NCBI GenBank assembly: GCA_003290165.1
Contig: QNQO01009189.1
Coordinates: 1 to 64,000, forward strand
Length of the DNA stretch: 64,000 bases
Origin: Berberis thunbergii
Taxonomy: Eukaryota; Streptophyta; Magnoliopsida; Ranunculales; Berberidaceae
Direction of reading: 5' to 3'
The stretch's first letter is position 1. Each line of letters opens with the position of its first letter. Made by a program: the position numbers and the translations under genes. Below the pieces are notes generated by a model. It had not been told where the DNA came from. It saw only the letters and a list, made by a program, of their open reading frames with translations, and searched no databases. Positions 24,359 through 36,363 of this stretch are shown here, in pieces.

Positions 24359-25734
24359 TCAGGACAATGAATATGTGGGATATGAACATTAAAATACCAG
24401 TCTAAGCAAGGTAAATTTTCTTTCATTTCGTCACAGCATTCATAAAATTTCTTACCTAAATCTGTTATCTGAGATTCATTGGTTTGAGCATAGAACGCCT
24501 GACGTCTTTGCTTATTAGATTCTGACATGAATTCAGTTTGAATCAATTGTTTGTTAAGATTGAAGGGTTTAGACAGGCAACATAAAGAAGGTGGAAAGTT
24601 CATTTCCGATTGAGTAGGAGATTGATGTTCTTGTTCAGGAGGATTGTAAATTGGTTGGGGGATTTGCGGATATTGGGGGTTTGGTCTAATATTCGCAAGA
24701 TCAAGATGAGGTAGAGCATCTGGTGTAGTTGCTCTTGTGATATGAGTAGGAGCAGTTCTGAAGGATGCTTCAGATCTATGTCCTGGTTGAAAATCTGAAG
24801 GATTGAGTCGTGTGACTCTGGCTTCAGAAAAGTGAAGTTCGACTGATCCATCTAGAAGAGTGAACACATGATCAAGCTGACTAGAAGGAGGTTTTCTAGG
24901 AACAACTGTTTTTTGAATCTTCCAAGATTCTGGAAGGGTTACTTGATTCCAATGGATTGTCTTTGGAACAATGACATTGGTTTTCTCCTTATTAGCTTGA
25001 AAAAGGATTGTATATCCTTTGTCAGACTCTTGTAAAGCTTTTGGGCTCAATTGAGTCTTCATAGCTTTAAAGGTGATCTTATAAATGAGGGCTAAGGGTT
25101 CAGAACCTTCGATCATATCAAAACCAGAGGTCTGAATATTGAGTGTCAGTGTTTCAAGGACTTTTGGGTCTTTAAGGGACACTGAGAAATTGGGGTAGCA
25201 GTTGAAATAAACTGGACCCGATGACAGAGTTGATTATGTTATTCCAAGTAGAGAGTCGTGAAACCTATTGTGTCTACAATCGCGGAGTGCAATTAAGGCA
25301 CAGGTATCTAACGCTGTTCTTGTAAGGGGTTTGAGTCCGATCTAGATCAACCCAATATGGATGTACTTGTAATCTTGGCTAAGTAAATAGTCAAGTGTTT
25401 GAGCTGAAAACAAATGCTTTGAAGCTAAAGATCCATTGAGAGGCACAGTCTGTTCGACTATGTCAATTAAATCTTCAGTTTTTTGAGAGAAAAAGGATTG
25501 AGAGACTTCGTAAATTTTCTTGTAGGGAACTGCTGGTATAGACCAGTTTTGTAAATCTTTTTCAACTTCTAGAATTCTACATTCCATCTTGTTTTGTAAA
25601 TTTGGATTGCTTGTCCTAGAACTAGAAGAACGGGAAAGTCTTGAAAATAAAGACTTTTTTTTTATGTTTCTTGGGGTTGTCATGGGAACACTGTGCCTGG
25701 ACCACCTACAGCTGGAACACCGGTATGGGACCAC
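24328..25734 (-). pseudogene. Caulimovirid-like movement-protein region, broken
   Basis: The sequence 25734-25342 and its continuation 25182-24328 resemble the 30K-superfamily movement protein of caulimovirids, including the YKYIHIGL stretch and the GPVYFNCYPNFS stretch. A stop at 25344-25342 falls directly after the first and another lies at 25236-25234, so the region is interrupted. The following part (about 24900-24400) is a proline-rich linker towards the capsid region. In exogenous relatives this protein modifies plasmodesmata; here it is a remnant. Confidence 0.7.
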
Positions 25735-25740
25735 CTCACC

Positions 25741-26302
25741 CTCTTAATCTGCGCTCACCATGGCGACTTACTCATGGTTCAAAACGGCTGACCAACATAC
25801 TTTGACTAGCTTACCAACGCTTTCAACGGTTGACCAACGACACCTAGGACTCACCAACTATTCCCCCGGAAGAAGATGAAAATGGCTATCAAGAATTTTT
25901 TATTTTTTTATTTTTATTTTTATGTTTTTCTATACAATGAAATATTTCACGATATATTTCTTAAAATCAACTTACCGAAATTACCTCGTTAAACGAAATC
26001 AAGATCCTTGCTTGAAAGATACTTGGCCAAAGGAAATTTTCTCAGCAAGTAAATTTTTGGTTGACTCGGGGAACATTTACTTGGCACAAGTAAAATTTCC
26101 CGACAAAGAGATTTTGTAAAAGACAAAAAAATAGCATTCCTCGGAGTAGTATTGACTTGGCCCAAGGAAATATTACTTAGTTTATTACATGACACTCACA
26201 TTTGATGTTTCTCCCTAGTGGGGACCTCTTGATTTGCTATTTCAGTCTTCTACATTTGCTATTCTTTGGGTTAAATTTGCTATACCCATAGCATGGATGC
26301 TC
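25741..26302. other. No feature recognised
   Basis: Unassigned AT-rich DNA. A few short words recur (TTGACCAACG-type at about 25785-25850), but there is no gene or element border I can support. Confidence 0.5.
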
Positions 26303-26681
26303 TTAGGCCATGTTTGGTTAATGGAATGTGAATGAAAATAGAAATATTACTATGTTTGGTTACTTGATGGAATAGAATGAGAATGATTTATGTCTTTACC
26401 ATTATGCCCTCAATTATCAACATGAATTTTGGATTATGGTAGGTAAGGGGCATCTATGTTGGGTAAGGAGGGCAAATAAGATAAATTGAGTGTTGACCAT
26501 TACAATGGGCATTTATAGGATTTTGAAATGGAATACCCATTACAATGAAATTTGTAATGGTCATTTTCATTACGCTATTTTTACACCCAACCAAACATAG
26601 GAAAGGCTTAAACCATTGTAATGATCTCAATTCCATTACACTGGGCAAACCCATTTCATTGAGTAACCAAACACGCCCTTA
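26303..26681. mobile_element. PIF/Harbinger-type MITE (373 bp) with TTA duplication
   Basis: The ends form an inverted repeat: GGCCATGTTTGGTTA at 26306 and TAACCAAACACGCCC ending at 26678. TTA flanks both sides (26303-26305 and 26679-26681), the preferred target of PIF/Harbinger elements. The interior is AT-rich with words based on CATTACAATG and no coding capacity. Confidence 0.85.
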
Positions 26682-28425
26682 ATTATGTTTGTAATCGTGT
26701 ACAACAAATAGTTAAAACTTGGCTTCACGATATGTTAACCGAAGGACCATATGTTTCCTAATTGGGCCATTATGGTGGGTGGTCCCTCATAATGATCCTT
26801 GTTTGCTTTTCCAGGCGGGTGGTACGAAGCAAATATCAGGAAAATTTCCCACAAAATTGACCGTGGAGCTACTCAGGGGAACCCGTGGGTGCACATAGAA
26901 GCTCTCATTGAAAACTATCATCTTATTAGGGTTTCAAGTGCAATCCATCTCTGTACAAACAAACGAATCGGCGTGCCAAGGGTGGTTCTTCAATACTTTG
27001 CTTTCTTCTTCTTCTATTTGAAGATGATGATGATGATGATGAAACGGCGGTATGGTTCAAGAATCTCATCATTTGAGTTAGAAGCTCTTACAAATATTGT
27101 CTCCGAAGCTAAAATTCGCTGCTCCCCCGTGTTTTCTTTGTATAATGGATGCACATCGAATTCAGTTCATTGAATTCAGTCTACACCTCCATATCATTAC
27201 CACATACCATATACATAAAATAATTGTGAGTAATTTTGTATTTTTATCTTTTATATTTCATTTGTTGGATTTAATAGTACTAGAAATCTTGTGATCCAAT
27301 GTTACTGTGCCTTGTTTGTAATTGTTATATGCAACTAATATATACTTGATTTGTAACACTCTCGCTTTTGACTTGACGAGGAAGTGGAGCGTTGTTCGCA
27401 CAACATGTGTGGTTGAAAGGCAGAGGAACAGGCTGGACTTGATCACTAATAGGGTCTTGCATGCATTAGTTTCATTCTTATGTACTCTCTCTTCTTTTCA
27501 AAATCTAAGGTAAGGGTTAGGGTTAGAATTTCGTCAATAAAAAACAAACCCATGAAGAGAGGAAGAAAATGGAGCAACAACTAATAGGACAGATCTGAAG
27601 TTGAATTGATGAGATTGGAGAGATTAGATGATTTAACCTCTCTTAACCGACCCAACTTCTTTGGTGATGTCTCACTAAATGAAGAATAAAGAACAGGAAA
27701 GATCCGAACATAGAAGAAGATGAAGAAATTTTTTAAAAGAGAGAAGATATTACTTGATCTAGACGAACGCCGGAGAGGGGAATTTGAAGCCATGGAGATT
27801 CGAGAATGAAAGGCCTGGCCACTTGGTGGAGATGTGCTGATTGGAGTGGAGGTGGAGAGGGTTGTCCTCAGTTTGTTAGTGTTTTTTCCCCTAGAGTCTT
27901 TCTGACGTGTCTGCACGACACCACTTTCTGCCCCATCAACTTTGAGATGCATTAACTTAAACTCTTCAAAAAATCACACCAAGAATTTGTTTGAATCGCC
28001 ACTTTAGGACCATCCACTTTTAGACATTTTCAAACCTTCTAAGAGATCCAAAGCCGCTGCCCTGTTATTAGTTTGACCCACGATGGAACACATTGTTTAG
28101 ACAACCACCTGTATCATCTCTGACAATGATGCCAGCTGTATCTATGCTAAGTGGCTATTCATATTTTGATGAACACCAATGTTGGTGGTGTACTCCACAA
28201 CCCAATTGTGGGGGAGGGGGGCAGAGATAGAAAGGCTCGTTGATACTTGAATATGGACCAGTCCAAGCTTTTTCTCCATAATGGACAATTAGAGTCAAAA
28301 TATTGGATATGAGCTTAAAGCAACAACTGAGTTTGATGATCATTGAGAAGCCTTTGTATTTTCCTGAAATTTTACTGGTGTGAACTATAATGAAGTAAAT
28401 TACTGTATTTTGCATCTTGCATTTT
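26682..28425. other. Unassigned DNA without recognised gene
   Basis: I find no gene family here. A plus-strand open stretch at 26814-27010 (GGWYEANIRKISHKIDRG) starts after a possible acceptor and could be an orphan exon, but I do not recognise it. A telomere-like GGTAAGGGTTAGGGTTAG word occurs near 27510. The minus strand at 27952-27581 is serine-rich and not convincing. Confidence 0.45.
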
Positions 28426-28647
28426 CACATCAAAATTGCATTCTACTAAAAAATGTCATTACAGTGATCCATTGCTAAGTTATTTGTAACTAATTCTCGT
28501 CTTATGTTCGGATATGACAAACAACAGTGCCTGATACACATCAAAATTGCATTCTATTAAAAAATGTCATTACAGTGATCTATTGCTAAGGTATTTGTAA
28601 CTAATTCTCTTCTTATGTTCAGATATGACAAACAACAGTGCCAGAGA
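28426..28647. repeat. Tandem duplication, 2 x 111 bp
   Basis: The block starting CACATCAAAATTGCATTCTA at 28426 is repeated from 28537 with a handful of substitutions. Both copies contain ATATGACAAACAACAGTGCC. It lies immediately left of the hAT insertion. Confidence 0.92.
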
Positions 28648-28682
28648 CGAGAAAGCCGGCAAAGAGAAGCACGATTATAATT

Positions 28683-28690
28683 AACTCGCA
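28683..28690. repeat. hAT target site duplication AACTCGCA (left)
   Basis: It is repeated at 43798-43805, immediately outside the two hAT ends. Confidence 0.92.
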
Positions 28691-30008
28691 CAATGTTCTA
28701 AAATGCGTTTAGGGCGTCCGAGTCGACTCAGGGTGCCAAAAAAAGCCTCTAAACGTACAAGTCATGCTGCCCTTTCAACGCGTTCGCCTCTCTGTTTCGA
28801 CTCAAACGAGTTGAAGTGTATAAGTCGACTCGGAAGGGGGCTCATGCTTCAATAAATATAGTTCAACACATTTGTTTCAAATCTTGAAACAAATCCAACG
28901 GCTGAGATTTTGATCTAAAACAAAACCTAACTCGACTCTTTTCTTCAGCCGTTTCATTTGCAGACAGAGAAAAGGAAGAACTGAAGAAGAAGAAGAAAAA
29001 AAAGGAAGAAGAGGAGAAGAAAAGAAGATTGAAGCGATCGACCATCAAAGAAGAGAAGACGGTCGAACGCTTTTGTTGAACTAACTGCCAAGCTCACGGA
29101 ACATGGGAGACAATTTCTGTCTTCATTTGAACACTACCAAGCTCTGTTTTTGTGATTGTAAGTTATATTTCTTCTTCTTCTAATTATATTTCTTCTTCTT
29201 TTAATTACACTTCTTATTCTTCGAAATCTGTATTTTGGGTTTGGGTTTGGGTATGGTTAAAAATGTAATTACTTTTGTTATCATCATTTGTTGGAGCTGC
29301 AGTCTTCTTTGATATCTAGCACTCAATTTTTAACATGAAGATTTGAGGTTTTGGGTATGGTTGGGTAAACTCTTTGGTAATGCTCGATTAGAGTTTTTGT
29401 CAAATTTCATATGCATGTTTTGAATGTTGAATTTGTAACTATATGTTGTTCATCTATTAAATTTTGTAACTATCAATGTTGATTGACTACAACATTGAAA
29501 TAACACTACAACATTGAAATAACGTCATCATGCAGAACATTGCTTTAATTATGACTTTGAGGGGTTTTCCATTAATCTGCGGCAAGATATTGCCAATAAT
29601 TTGAGGAAGCAAGAAAAAGTCTTGAATAAGAGTCATAAGACCAACATATTCCTCTAGCTCAATGTTTTGCATGGTCATTCATCAGATAGGACCATGCAGA
29701 ACATTGCCTTAGTTATGGCTTTGCAGGACATTGAAGTTCCTTATGACTTTGAAGTTATGATGCAAATGTTTCTGAGAAACTAAACTAAAACTGGATTTTT
29801 CTCTGACCATGCAGAACATTTGAGATTATGCATCTCAACCCAATGAAAAACTTTAATTGTATTGTTTAGCTTTGATGTTAATTAAATTTTTTTCTAGCAG
29901 ACCATGGTTATGTTAATTAATTTTGCTTTGATGCTATATTGTAATATGTTTCATTTTCACTAATGTGAGTATGTGACATCTTTGTTTATTTCATTTTTGT
30001 ATTTGTAG

Positions 30009-32726
30009 ATGGCACCGCGTAAGACTACGAGTATTAAAGGGGGAGTGTTTAGATTGAATAATCACTTTACAAATACGTGTAAGAATGCACGACTTTGTCC
30101 TAAAGTACCGAATGAAGTCTACCGAGAAGCGAAGGCTTCACTAGAGGGTAGTGAAAAATATAAGGTAATGAAAAGACAAGACACCGAGTTTCTAATTAAC
30201 AGAGTTTCATACTATCAAGGAAATGTGAATGAAGATGTAGCTTTCGATCCCAGTGTGAGTGTCACCGATCCTAGTGGTCGTGGATCCAATCAATGTTCTG
30301 ATGGCATAGTGAGGGGCCAATGGATAGATTTATAGTGAATACTAATAATGACATGGATCCAGGTAGAGCTACACAAGAAATGAAACCACAACCAACCAAT
30401 TAACCAATTAATGCAAAAGAGTATAGTAACCAAGTTTGTCTAAACATTGGCCGTTTCTTTATTAAGAATGACATTTCTTTCAAATTTGTGATAAGTAATT
30501 CCTTTACCAGCATGCTTTTATCGGTTTCGAAATATGCAACTCACAACAATGGACATTTTGTGAAACCACCATCAGCCCATGAGTTAAGTACTTGGATTCT
30601 AAAGGAGGAAGTGAAGTCAACTAATATGATAGTTGATATAAAAAAATGGCCTCATACCGGAGTTACAATCACGTGTGATGGTTGGAATGACATGAGGGGT
30701 CGCCAACTCATCAATTTTCTAGTGAATAATCCTGAAGGAACTGTGTTCCTTAAGAGTGTGGATGTCGTAGATATTGTAAATGATGCAAATGCCTTGTTTA
30801 AGCTTCTTGATGGTGTTGTTGAGGAGGTGAGAGATAATGTGGTACAAATTATCACTGATAATGCTGCTACTACAAAACTGCTGGTAAGAAGTTAGTAAGA
30901 AAAAACATTTGTATTGGACACCATGTGGAGCTCATTATATAGATTCGATGCTTGGAGACTTGTTTAGCTTGCCTATACTTGCCAATGGCTGTTGCAAAGC
31001 TAAGAAAGTAAGCAATTACATATATAACCATAGTTAGGTACTTGCTATGATGAGGAGTTTCACGGGAAGAGATTTGGTTCATCCGGCACCTACTAGGTAA
31101 ATCAATTTATACTTTTTATGTATTTTATATTACTTTAAAATTGTAACAATACTTATATATTCATTTACGACCTTTAATTGTAGGTTTGGCACGAGATGCT
31201 CGACTCTTGAAAGCATTAAAAAGAATAAACAAAAGTTGGAGGAAATGTTTGCATCCAACAAGTAGACAAGGAGTCAGTATGCGAAACAAGTGAAGGAAAG
31301 GCCATAAGAAAAATAATATTGAGGGACAACAACTTTTGACCTGGTGTCTCCTACTCCTTGAAGGCTACAGAGCCTTTACTCCATGTGTTGAGAATAGTAG
31401 ATTCAGAGAACACTCCTGCTATGGTTTTCTTGTATAATGCAATGGAAAAAACAAAAGAGGAGATTGCATCTAGCTTTGACAATGAATTGGCCAAGTACAA
31501 GGAAATATGAGATATCATGGATAAGAGGTGGGATATCCAACTGCATAGGGACCTTCATGCTGCAGCTTATTATCTCAACCCGCAAATGGAGTTTGAGCGA
31601 AAGACATCCAATTTTGATTTTAAGCAAAAGACTTTACAATTGCATAGATAGGATGCTTCCAAATGTAACAAGGTAGACGTGCACATCTTCAAATGGATAT
31701 GTTTGTAGAGAAAAAAAGATAATTTGGTAGGCAGGAAGCAGACCTGACAAGGCATAGGCATTTTGAAGATTATTTTTCTTGCTCAATAAATATGTTTATT
31801 TTGAACGTTATACTTGCATGTAGTTGGTGGACAAGTTGTGGAGATGTTACACCTAACTTGACACAATTTGCCATTGAAGTGTTAAGCCTTATTCATCATC
31901 AGCATGTGAGCGGAACTGGTCAACCTTTAATCATGTAAGTAATAATTACTTTACTTGTTTATTGTGTTAATAATTTGCTATTTATATTTCAATTTATAGG
32001 TTGTTACATTTTTTGTAGGTGCATACGAAGAAAAAAACAAATTAGCTGCAACAAAGCTTAATGCCTTGGTGTATGTCATGTACAACAAAAGGTTGAGAGC
32101 TAAAAAGTTTATGTTTAGGGGATCAAGCGAAGCTGAAGATACACCATTTCCAATAGATTTGGATGCGGTAGATAGTGATAATGAATGGCTAGTGGAGTCT
32201 GATACTGAAGCTGAACCCCCTACTCAAACTGCAGATGATGAAAATGGTGTAGTAAACACACCCCAAGTGCTAGTGCCAATGGTTTCAAACCCTTGTCCTG
32301 AAGCTCAATGGCATCAAAATATTGATGAAACTGATGTTAATGCTATTGTGTTTGATGGGAACGAAGGAGGTGAGAATGATGGAAGTAGAAAAAGGAAGAA
32401 CTCAAAGGAGAATTCTACCCCCACTCAAGCTCGAGGCGTATCTATTGGTATTGGAAAAAAAACAAGCGAATACACATAGAAGTTCAACTAGTGGTAAAGG
32501 TAAATGATTATTAAACGTAAATAGTTATTGCTTTAATTTAATTTTAATTGTAATATGCTAAAAACTGATGTTCCACACACTATTAAATGGCGTAGGTAAA
32601 TCTCCGATGCACTTGAGGAATGAAGAGGAAGAAGAAAATTGGATGGAACATGAATTTGAGACGGACGAGGGAGATGATGTGGTGGATAGTGATGATGATG
32701 ATATTGATGAGGACGGGGACGACTAG
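30009..32726 (+). pseudogene. hAT transposase pseudogene (DUF659 and hAT dimerisation regions)
   Basis: The ATG at 30009 starts a partial BED-like segment (GGVFRLNNHF). The DUF659 region lies at 30488-30895 with ITCDGWNDMRGRQLINFLV, FLKSVD and IITDNAA. The 30900-31080 part continues in shifted frames (GHHVE, LPILANGCC). The hAT C-terminal dimerisation region is recognisable at about 31800-31935 (SWWTSCGDVTPNLTQFAI), followed by LNALVYVMYNKRLRAK (32066 on) and an acidic tail ending at 32726. Stops at about 30333, 30895 and later, together with frame changes, show it is dead. Intact relatives cut and paste the element through an RNase H-like catalytic fold. Confidence 0.85.
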
Positions 32727-32879
32727 GAGTTTGTTAATCATTAGCTTGTTAATTTACTTTGTTAACTTAGGTTTTGAAATTTTGATTTTGTAAGCAAACT
32801 AATTGAATTTGCTCCTGATCTTGGCTACAAGTTTGTGCCAGATTTTAAGTTTGTTTGAACTTCAAATTTGCTGTCAGAT

Positions 32880-33060
32880 ACTGTTCTTATTGTGATCAGA
32901 ACATTCTGTGTCAGATGCTGTTCTTATTGTTTCAAGTTTGTGTCAATGCTGTTCTTATTAGCTGTAAGCTTGTTAATTTATTGTGTTAGATGCTGTTCTT
33001 ATTGTTAAAGTTTGGAGTTCAAATTGCTGTTCTTATTGTCATAATAAGAGACTGCTGCTC
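32880..33060. repeat. Interspersed GCTGTTCTTATTG repeats
   Basis: The word (A)(T)GCTGTTCTTATT(G/A), or a close variant, occurs about six times within 180 bp of the hAT 3' arm, spaced irregularly by 20-50 bp. Subterminal repeats that bind transposase are common in hAT elements, but these lie far from the end. Confidence 0.75.
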
Positions 33061-33568
33061 TTATTTGCACAATGTAGTTATGCAAAATAATAAAGGTAGA
33101 ATGGTGAGAGCTAAAATTGTCGAATTTCTAGATTTTGTGCAAAATATGCAAAACTCATCCGGGGGTTTTGTTTGTTAGTGTTTTATGAAGTTCTACTAGT
33201 GACAGGGACATGTATGTTTTTGTTCAATTAGCATATATATTATTGCAAGGAAGAAAGGTTTATTTGTTGTGTTTAGTTTTCAACATAGTTGCAAGGTAGG
33301 TTGATTTAAGTTTTTGTCTTTTCACTCCTTATAATATCATTGTTGTTTTAGAAGCTATGCGTAATGCAATATCTTGGTACTTGGAAGAGAAAAAACCATG
33401 GGAAATGATGATGACCAATTTGTTGAGTCAAATACAGGATAAAGCAAAGAAGAGTTAAATAGAAGATGCATGTTTGATTTTGAATATCTGATTCAATGTA
33501 TATGAAAACATGCTAATTGGGGTTATCAGCTTTTACCTGAGAATGAATATGCTGCTTTTGCTGAAATT

Positions 33569-33573
33569 GTATT
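33569..33573. repeat. Target site duplication GTATT (left)
   Basis: It matches 43149-43153 and flanks the LTR element inserted in the hAT 3' arm. Confidence 0.9.
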
Positions 33574-34240
33574 TGATGATACATAAAAAGGGTCACACTC
33601 TTGCGTCGAATACGTGTTATGATGATCTCGATAAATTACGGGCTCAAGAATCGGCTCAACATAGATCCAGACCTAGTGGATCTAAGAGTCCGACCAAACG
33701 GACCCAGACTCCTACATCAAGCTAAGTCCACACGTCTCACAACCATCCTCAATACTCATAAGTCCTCTTTAGGCAAGTATCTTGAGGATCACCTTTGGAC
33801 GACCAACTATAGTTGCTATCTACTTTAAACTAGGAAGCAAACACCAGAGTATCTTTCACACAAGAAACTTCCTTTTACGAATTGCTATTAATTTGGAAAC
33901 TATCTCCCACGTATCTAGGAGTGCAGAGCTAACAGAGAACTTGTCTCTTTCAGCACGACTCTTAATTAAAGAGGGATTTTCACGAAGATCTTTTCCCTAA
34001 ATTATTCCTAGGATGACCTGGTTAAACCAGGACTCCTTGCACTATAAATAAGACATGAGATTGGTAAGCTAAGGTACGCTACAAAATTTCTGTTACAACA
34101 TTACACATTTCTCGAATCCCTGTCTGATTTTAGCATCAGAGTGTCATCGGTCACCCCACGGTGGTCTCTGACTCATTTGCGTTACATGTTCAGGACAACA
34201 AGAATAGGGTCAAAGCAAGGAGCGAAAATTAACTGCATCA
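33574..34240 (+). repeat. 5' LTR of the Tat-like element
   Basis: This 667-bp copy pairs with 42507-43148; they are clearly homologous but diverged. A TATA-like CTATAAATAA lies at about 34042 (CACTATAAATAAGAC), with a likely start of transcription shortly after it. Confidence 0.92.
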
Positions 34241-34262
34241 ATTTAGCGCCGTCCGTGGGGAC
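34241..34262 (+). other. Primer binding site of the Tat-like element
   Basis: TAGCGCCGTCCGTGGGGA lies directly after the LTR end, where a tRNA 3' end would pair. The form with GCGCCGTC-GTGGGGA is common in Tat-group elements. I do not assign the tRNA. Confidence 0.65.
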
Positions 34263-34314
34263 GACATAGTTCTTAACTTTACACTAAGCGTCTCTCCTAC
34301 CAAATCCCAGAAAG

Positions 34315-35660
34315 ATGGTGACAATTAGGTCACGCAACAACGAACTAGGGGACACGTCCAACACTCCATCTATCTCTATACCAGTTCCTACCTTGCACGG
34401 GCAACCTACTCACGCCCCTGCACCAACGGCGGCAACGACAGACCCGAGAATTGAAGTGCTGGCATCTCAAATACAACAAGTTATCAAGGCGGTGGAGACA
34501 CTCACACGACAAAATCCACTCGTTGTTAATGGAGACCAGGAACAACACGGACCTCCACCTTTAGTGGACGATGATGAGCAAGCACGGGAGAGCCTAGTTC
34601 CCATTGGACTAAGGGAGGTTGTGCGACTGACGCTGATCCAGCCGCCAGGACAGAGGCTCGGTCTCTGGAACCTTCTCCGTGGAAGAGCACACGACCCGAA
34701 CGTACTATACCGCCTCTCCATCCCCTTTGTGGACTGGATCATGAGTGAAACACTTCCGAGAAAGTTCACTCCCCCGAAGCTCGATTCCTATGACGGAAGC
34801 ACCGATCCTTTCAATCATATATGCCATTACCAACATGTAATGGCGCTCAAGGAAGGATTTGAATACGTCATGTGCAAAACCTTTCCCACCAGTCTTAAAG
34901 GCCCTGCATTGAGTTGGTTCCACAGCCTTCCATTGAAGTCAATTGTCTCCTTCAAAACATTGGCAAAGGAATTCTTGACACGTTTGGTCGGAAGCCAACG
35001 TTTTAAAAAAGATCTGCATTACATACTCTCTCTAAGGCAGAGGTTCGGTGAGACACTCCGAGAGTATGTCACGCTTCAACAACGAGTTTACCCTCATCGA
35101 CGGGTGCAACGATGATACAGCTATGACGACGTTCACTGCGGGCCTCAAAGAGGGAAAGCTCTTCGAGGACTTCACCTTGGAGCCCTCTCTAGACATAGCA
35201 GAGCTCCTCAAGAGCGTCCAGAGACACATCAGCCTGGAGGAGTCAAGGACTGCTAAGAGGGAGACCGAAGGCAATAGGAAGCCCTCAACTTCTAAGAACA
35301 AGAAGAAGGGAAAGGAACACGAGGATGAGGAGCGGAACAAGAGGAAACACACTTACAACAAACTGGATCATGATCATCCCAGGCCAGAGAAGTCATCCAA
35401 CTACATCGGATCCAAAGCCATGACACCCCTGAATGCTAGTTTGTCGAATGTACTCAACTCAATGAAAAATTGGGAGGAATTGAAATGCCCCCCTAAGACA
35501 TGCAGAGACCCTATCGGAAGGGACAACGGCAAGTACTGTGTGTACCACAAGGAAGGCGACCACAACACCAATGACTGCAAAAGTTTGAGGTATGATGTAG
35601 AGCACCGGATCCACAAGGGAAAATTGAAAGACTTCCTGAAGTCTGAGAAGCAGTCAAAAT
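34315..35660 (+). pseudogene. Tat-like gag, frameshifted
   Basis: The first frame (34315-35115) encodes a proline/threonine-rich start and the gag core (LPRKFTPPKLDSYDGSTDPF, LKGPALSWFHSLP, LAKEFLTRLVG). Near 35080 the frame shifts within the LREYV-RFNNE context, and the second frame (35048-35662) carries the rest of gag, a lysine-rich linker and a CX3HX4HX4C-like knuckle (YCVYHKEGDHNTNDC), ending with TAG at 35660. Gag would form the virus-like particle. One frameshift breaks an otherwise well-kept gag. Confidence 0.85.
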
Positions 35661-35781
35661 AGACCACGGATAGGGAGTCAAAGAGGCAGAGAATGAGACT
35701 CTTGGGATAATATATGTTCTTAATGGAATCAGACTGAATGAAGACCAGTCGCATAGGTCCTGTAAGCGGACTCTACTGGAT

Positions 35782-36198
35782 ATGCAGACACAACCCACGG
35801 ATGAATACAGACGCCTTTGCTATTCGAAAATTCAGAACTCCATTCCCACTTTGAGTTTCACGGACAATGACCTCGATGGAGTCCGAGCACCACACAACGA
35901 CGCATTGATCATCTTCGTTTCCATCACAAAGTGGGAAGTGAAGAAAACTCTCTTTGACACAGGAAGCTCGCTCAACGTTCTGTTCTATAATATTTTCCTC
36001 AACATGGACCTTAAGGAGGAAAACCTAGTGCCATCAGAGCACCCGCTGATCGGATTCAGCGGGGAAAACTATTTTCCCATCAGAAAGATAAGATTAGCCA
36101 CGATAGCTAGAGAACAACGACTAAAAAAGGTCATATTTATGAACTTCATGGTGGTAGACGCACCGTCATCCTACAACCTCATCCTGGGAAGACTGTGA
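35782..36198 (+). pseudogene. Tat-like aspartic protease domain, isolated
   Basis: It encodes a retroviral-type protease with the catalytic LFDTGSSLNVLFY motif near residue 55, plus IGFSGE and YNLILGRL. Tat proteases show the same layout. A TGA at 36196-36198 follows, homology continues weakly to about 36363 in the RT-proximal linker, and no RT motif follows. It normally matures gag. Confidence 0.85.
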
Positions 36199-36363
36199 CT
36201 ACACCAAATGGAAGCAATAGTCTCCACCCTTCACCAATGTGTTAAGTATACTGCTAACAACTCAGAATGGACAATACATGGAGACCAACCTATGGCACGA
36301 GGCTGCCACTACGTCGCACTGAAACAGATAGAGTGCTTCCAAATCCAACTACATCATGTAAAA

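Larger units (their letters stand above)
21600..25740 (-). mobile_element. Endogenous caulimovirid-like (pararetrovirus) sequence
   Basis: On the minus strand a movement-protein-like region is followed by a capsid-like region with a zinc knuckle, and then by a non-coding stretch with a TATA box. That order fits plant pararetroviruses that encode movement and capsid domains ahead of polymerase. No protease, reverse transcriptase or RNase H is present, no LTR bounds it, and coding parts carry stops and frameshifts, so it is an incomplete genomic fossil. The genus is uncertain; Petuvirus- or Florendovirus-like would be my guess from the arrangement. Confidence 0.72.

Noticed and set aside
27505..27530. 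Interstitial telomere
   Set aside because: Only about two to three GGGTTAG-like units are present; this is a short telo-box word, not a telomeric tract.
28155..28415. 86-codon minus-strand ORF with CPPPPQLGCGVHH
   Set aside because: Short and isolated; a G-rich run on the plus strand makes the proline run, and I know no matching protein.
34345..34923. Minus-strand ORFs of 67-100 codons over the gag region
   Set aside because: They overlap the well-supported plus-strand Tat-like gag and have no recognisable domain.
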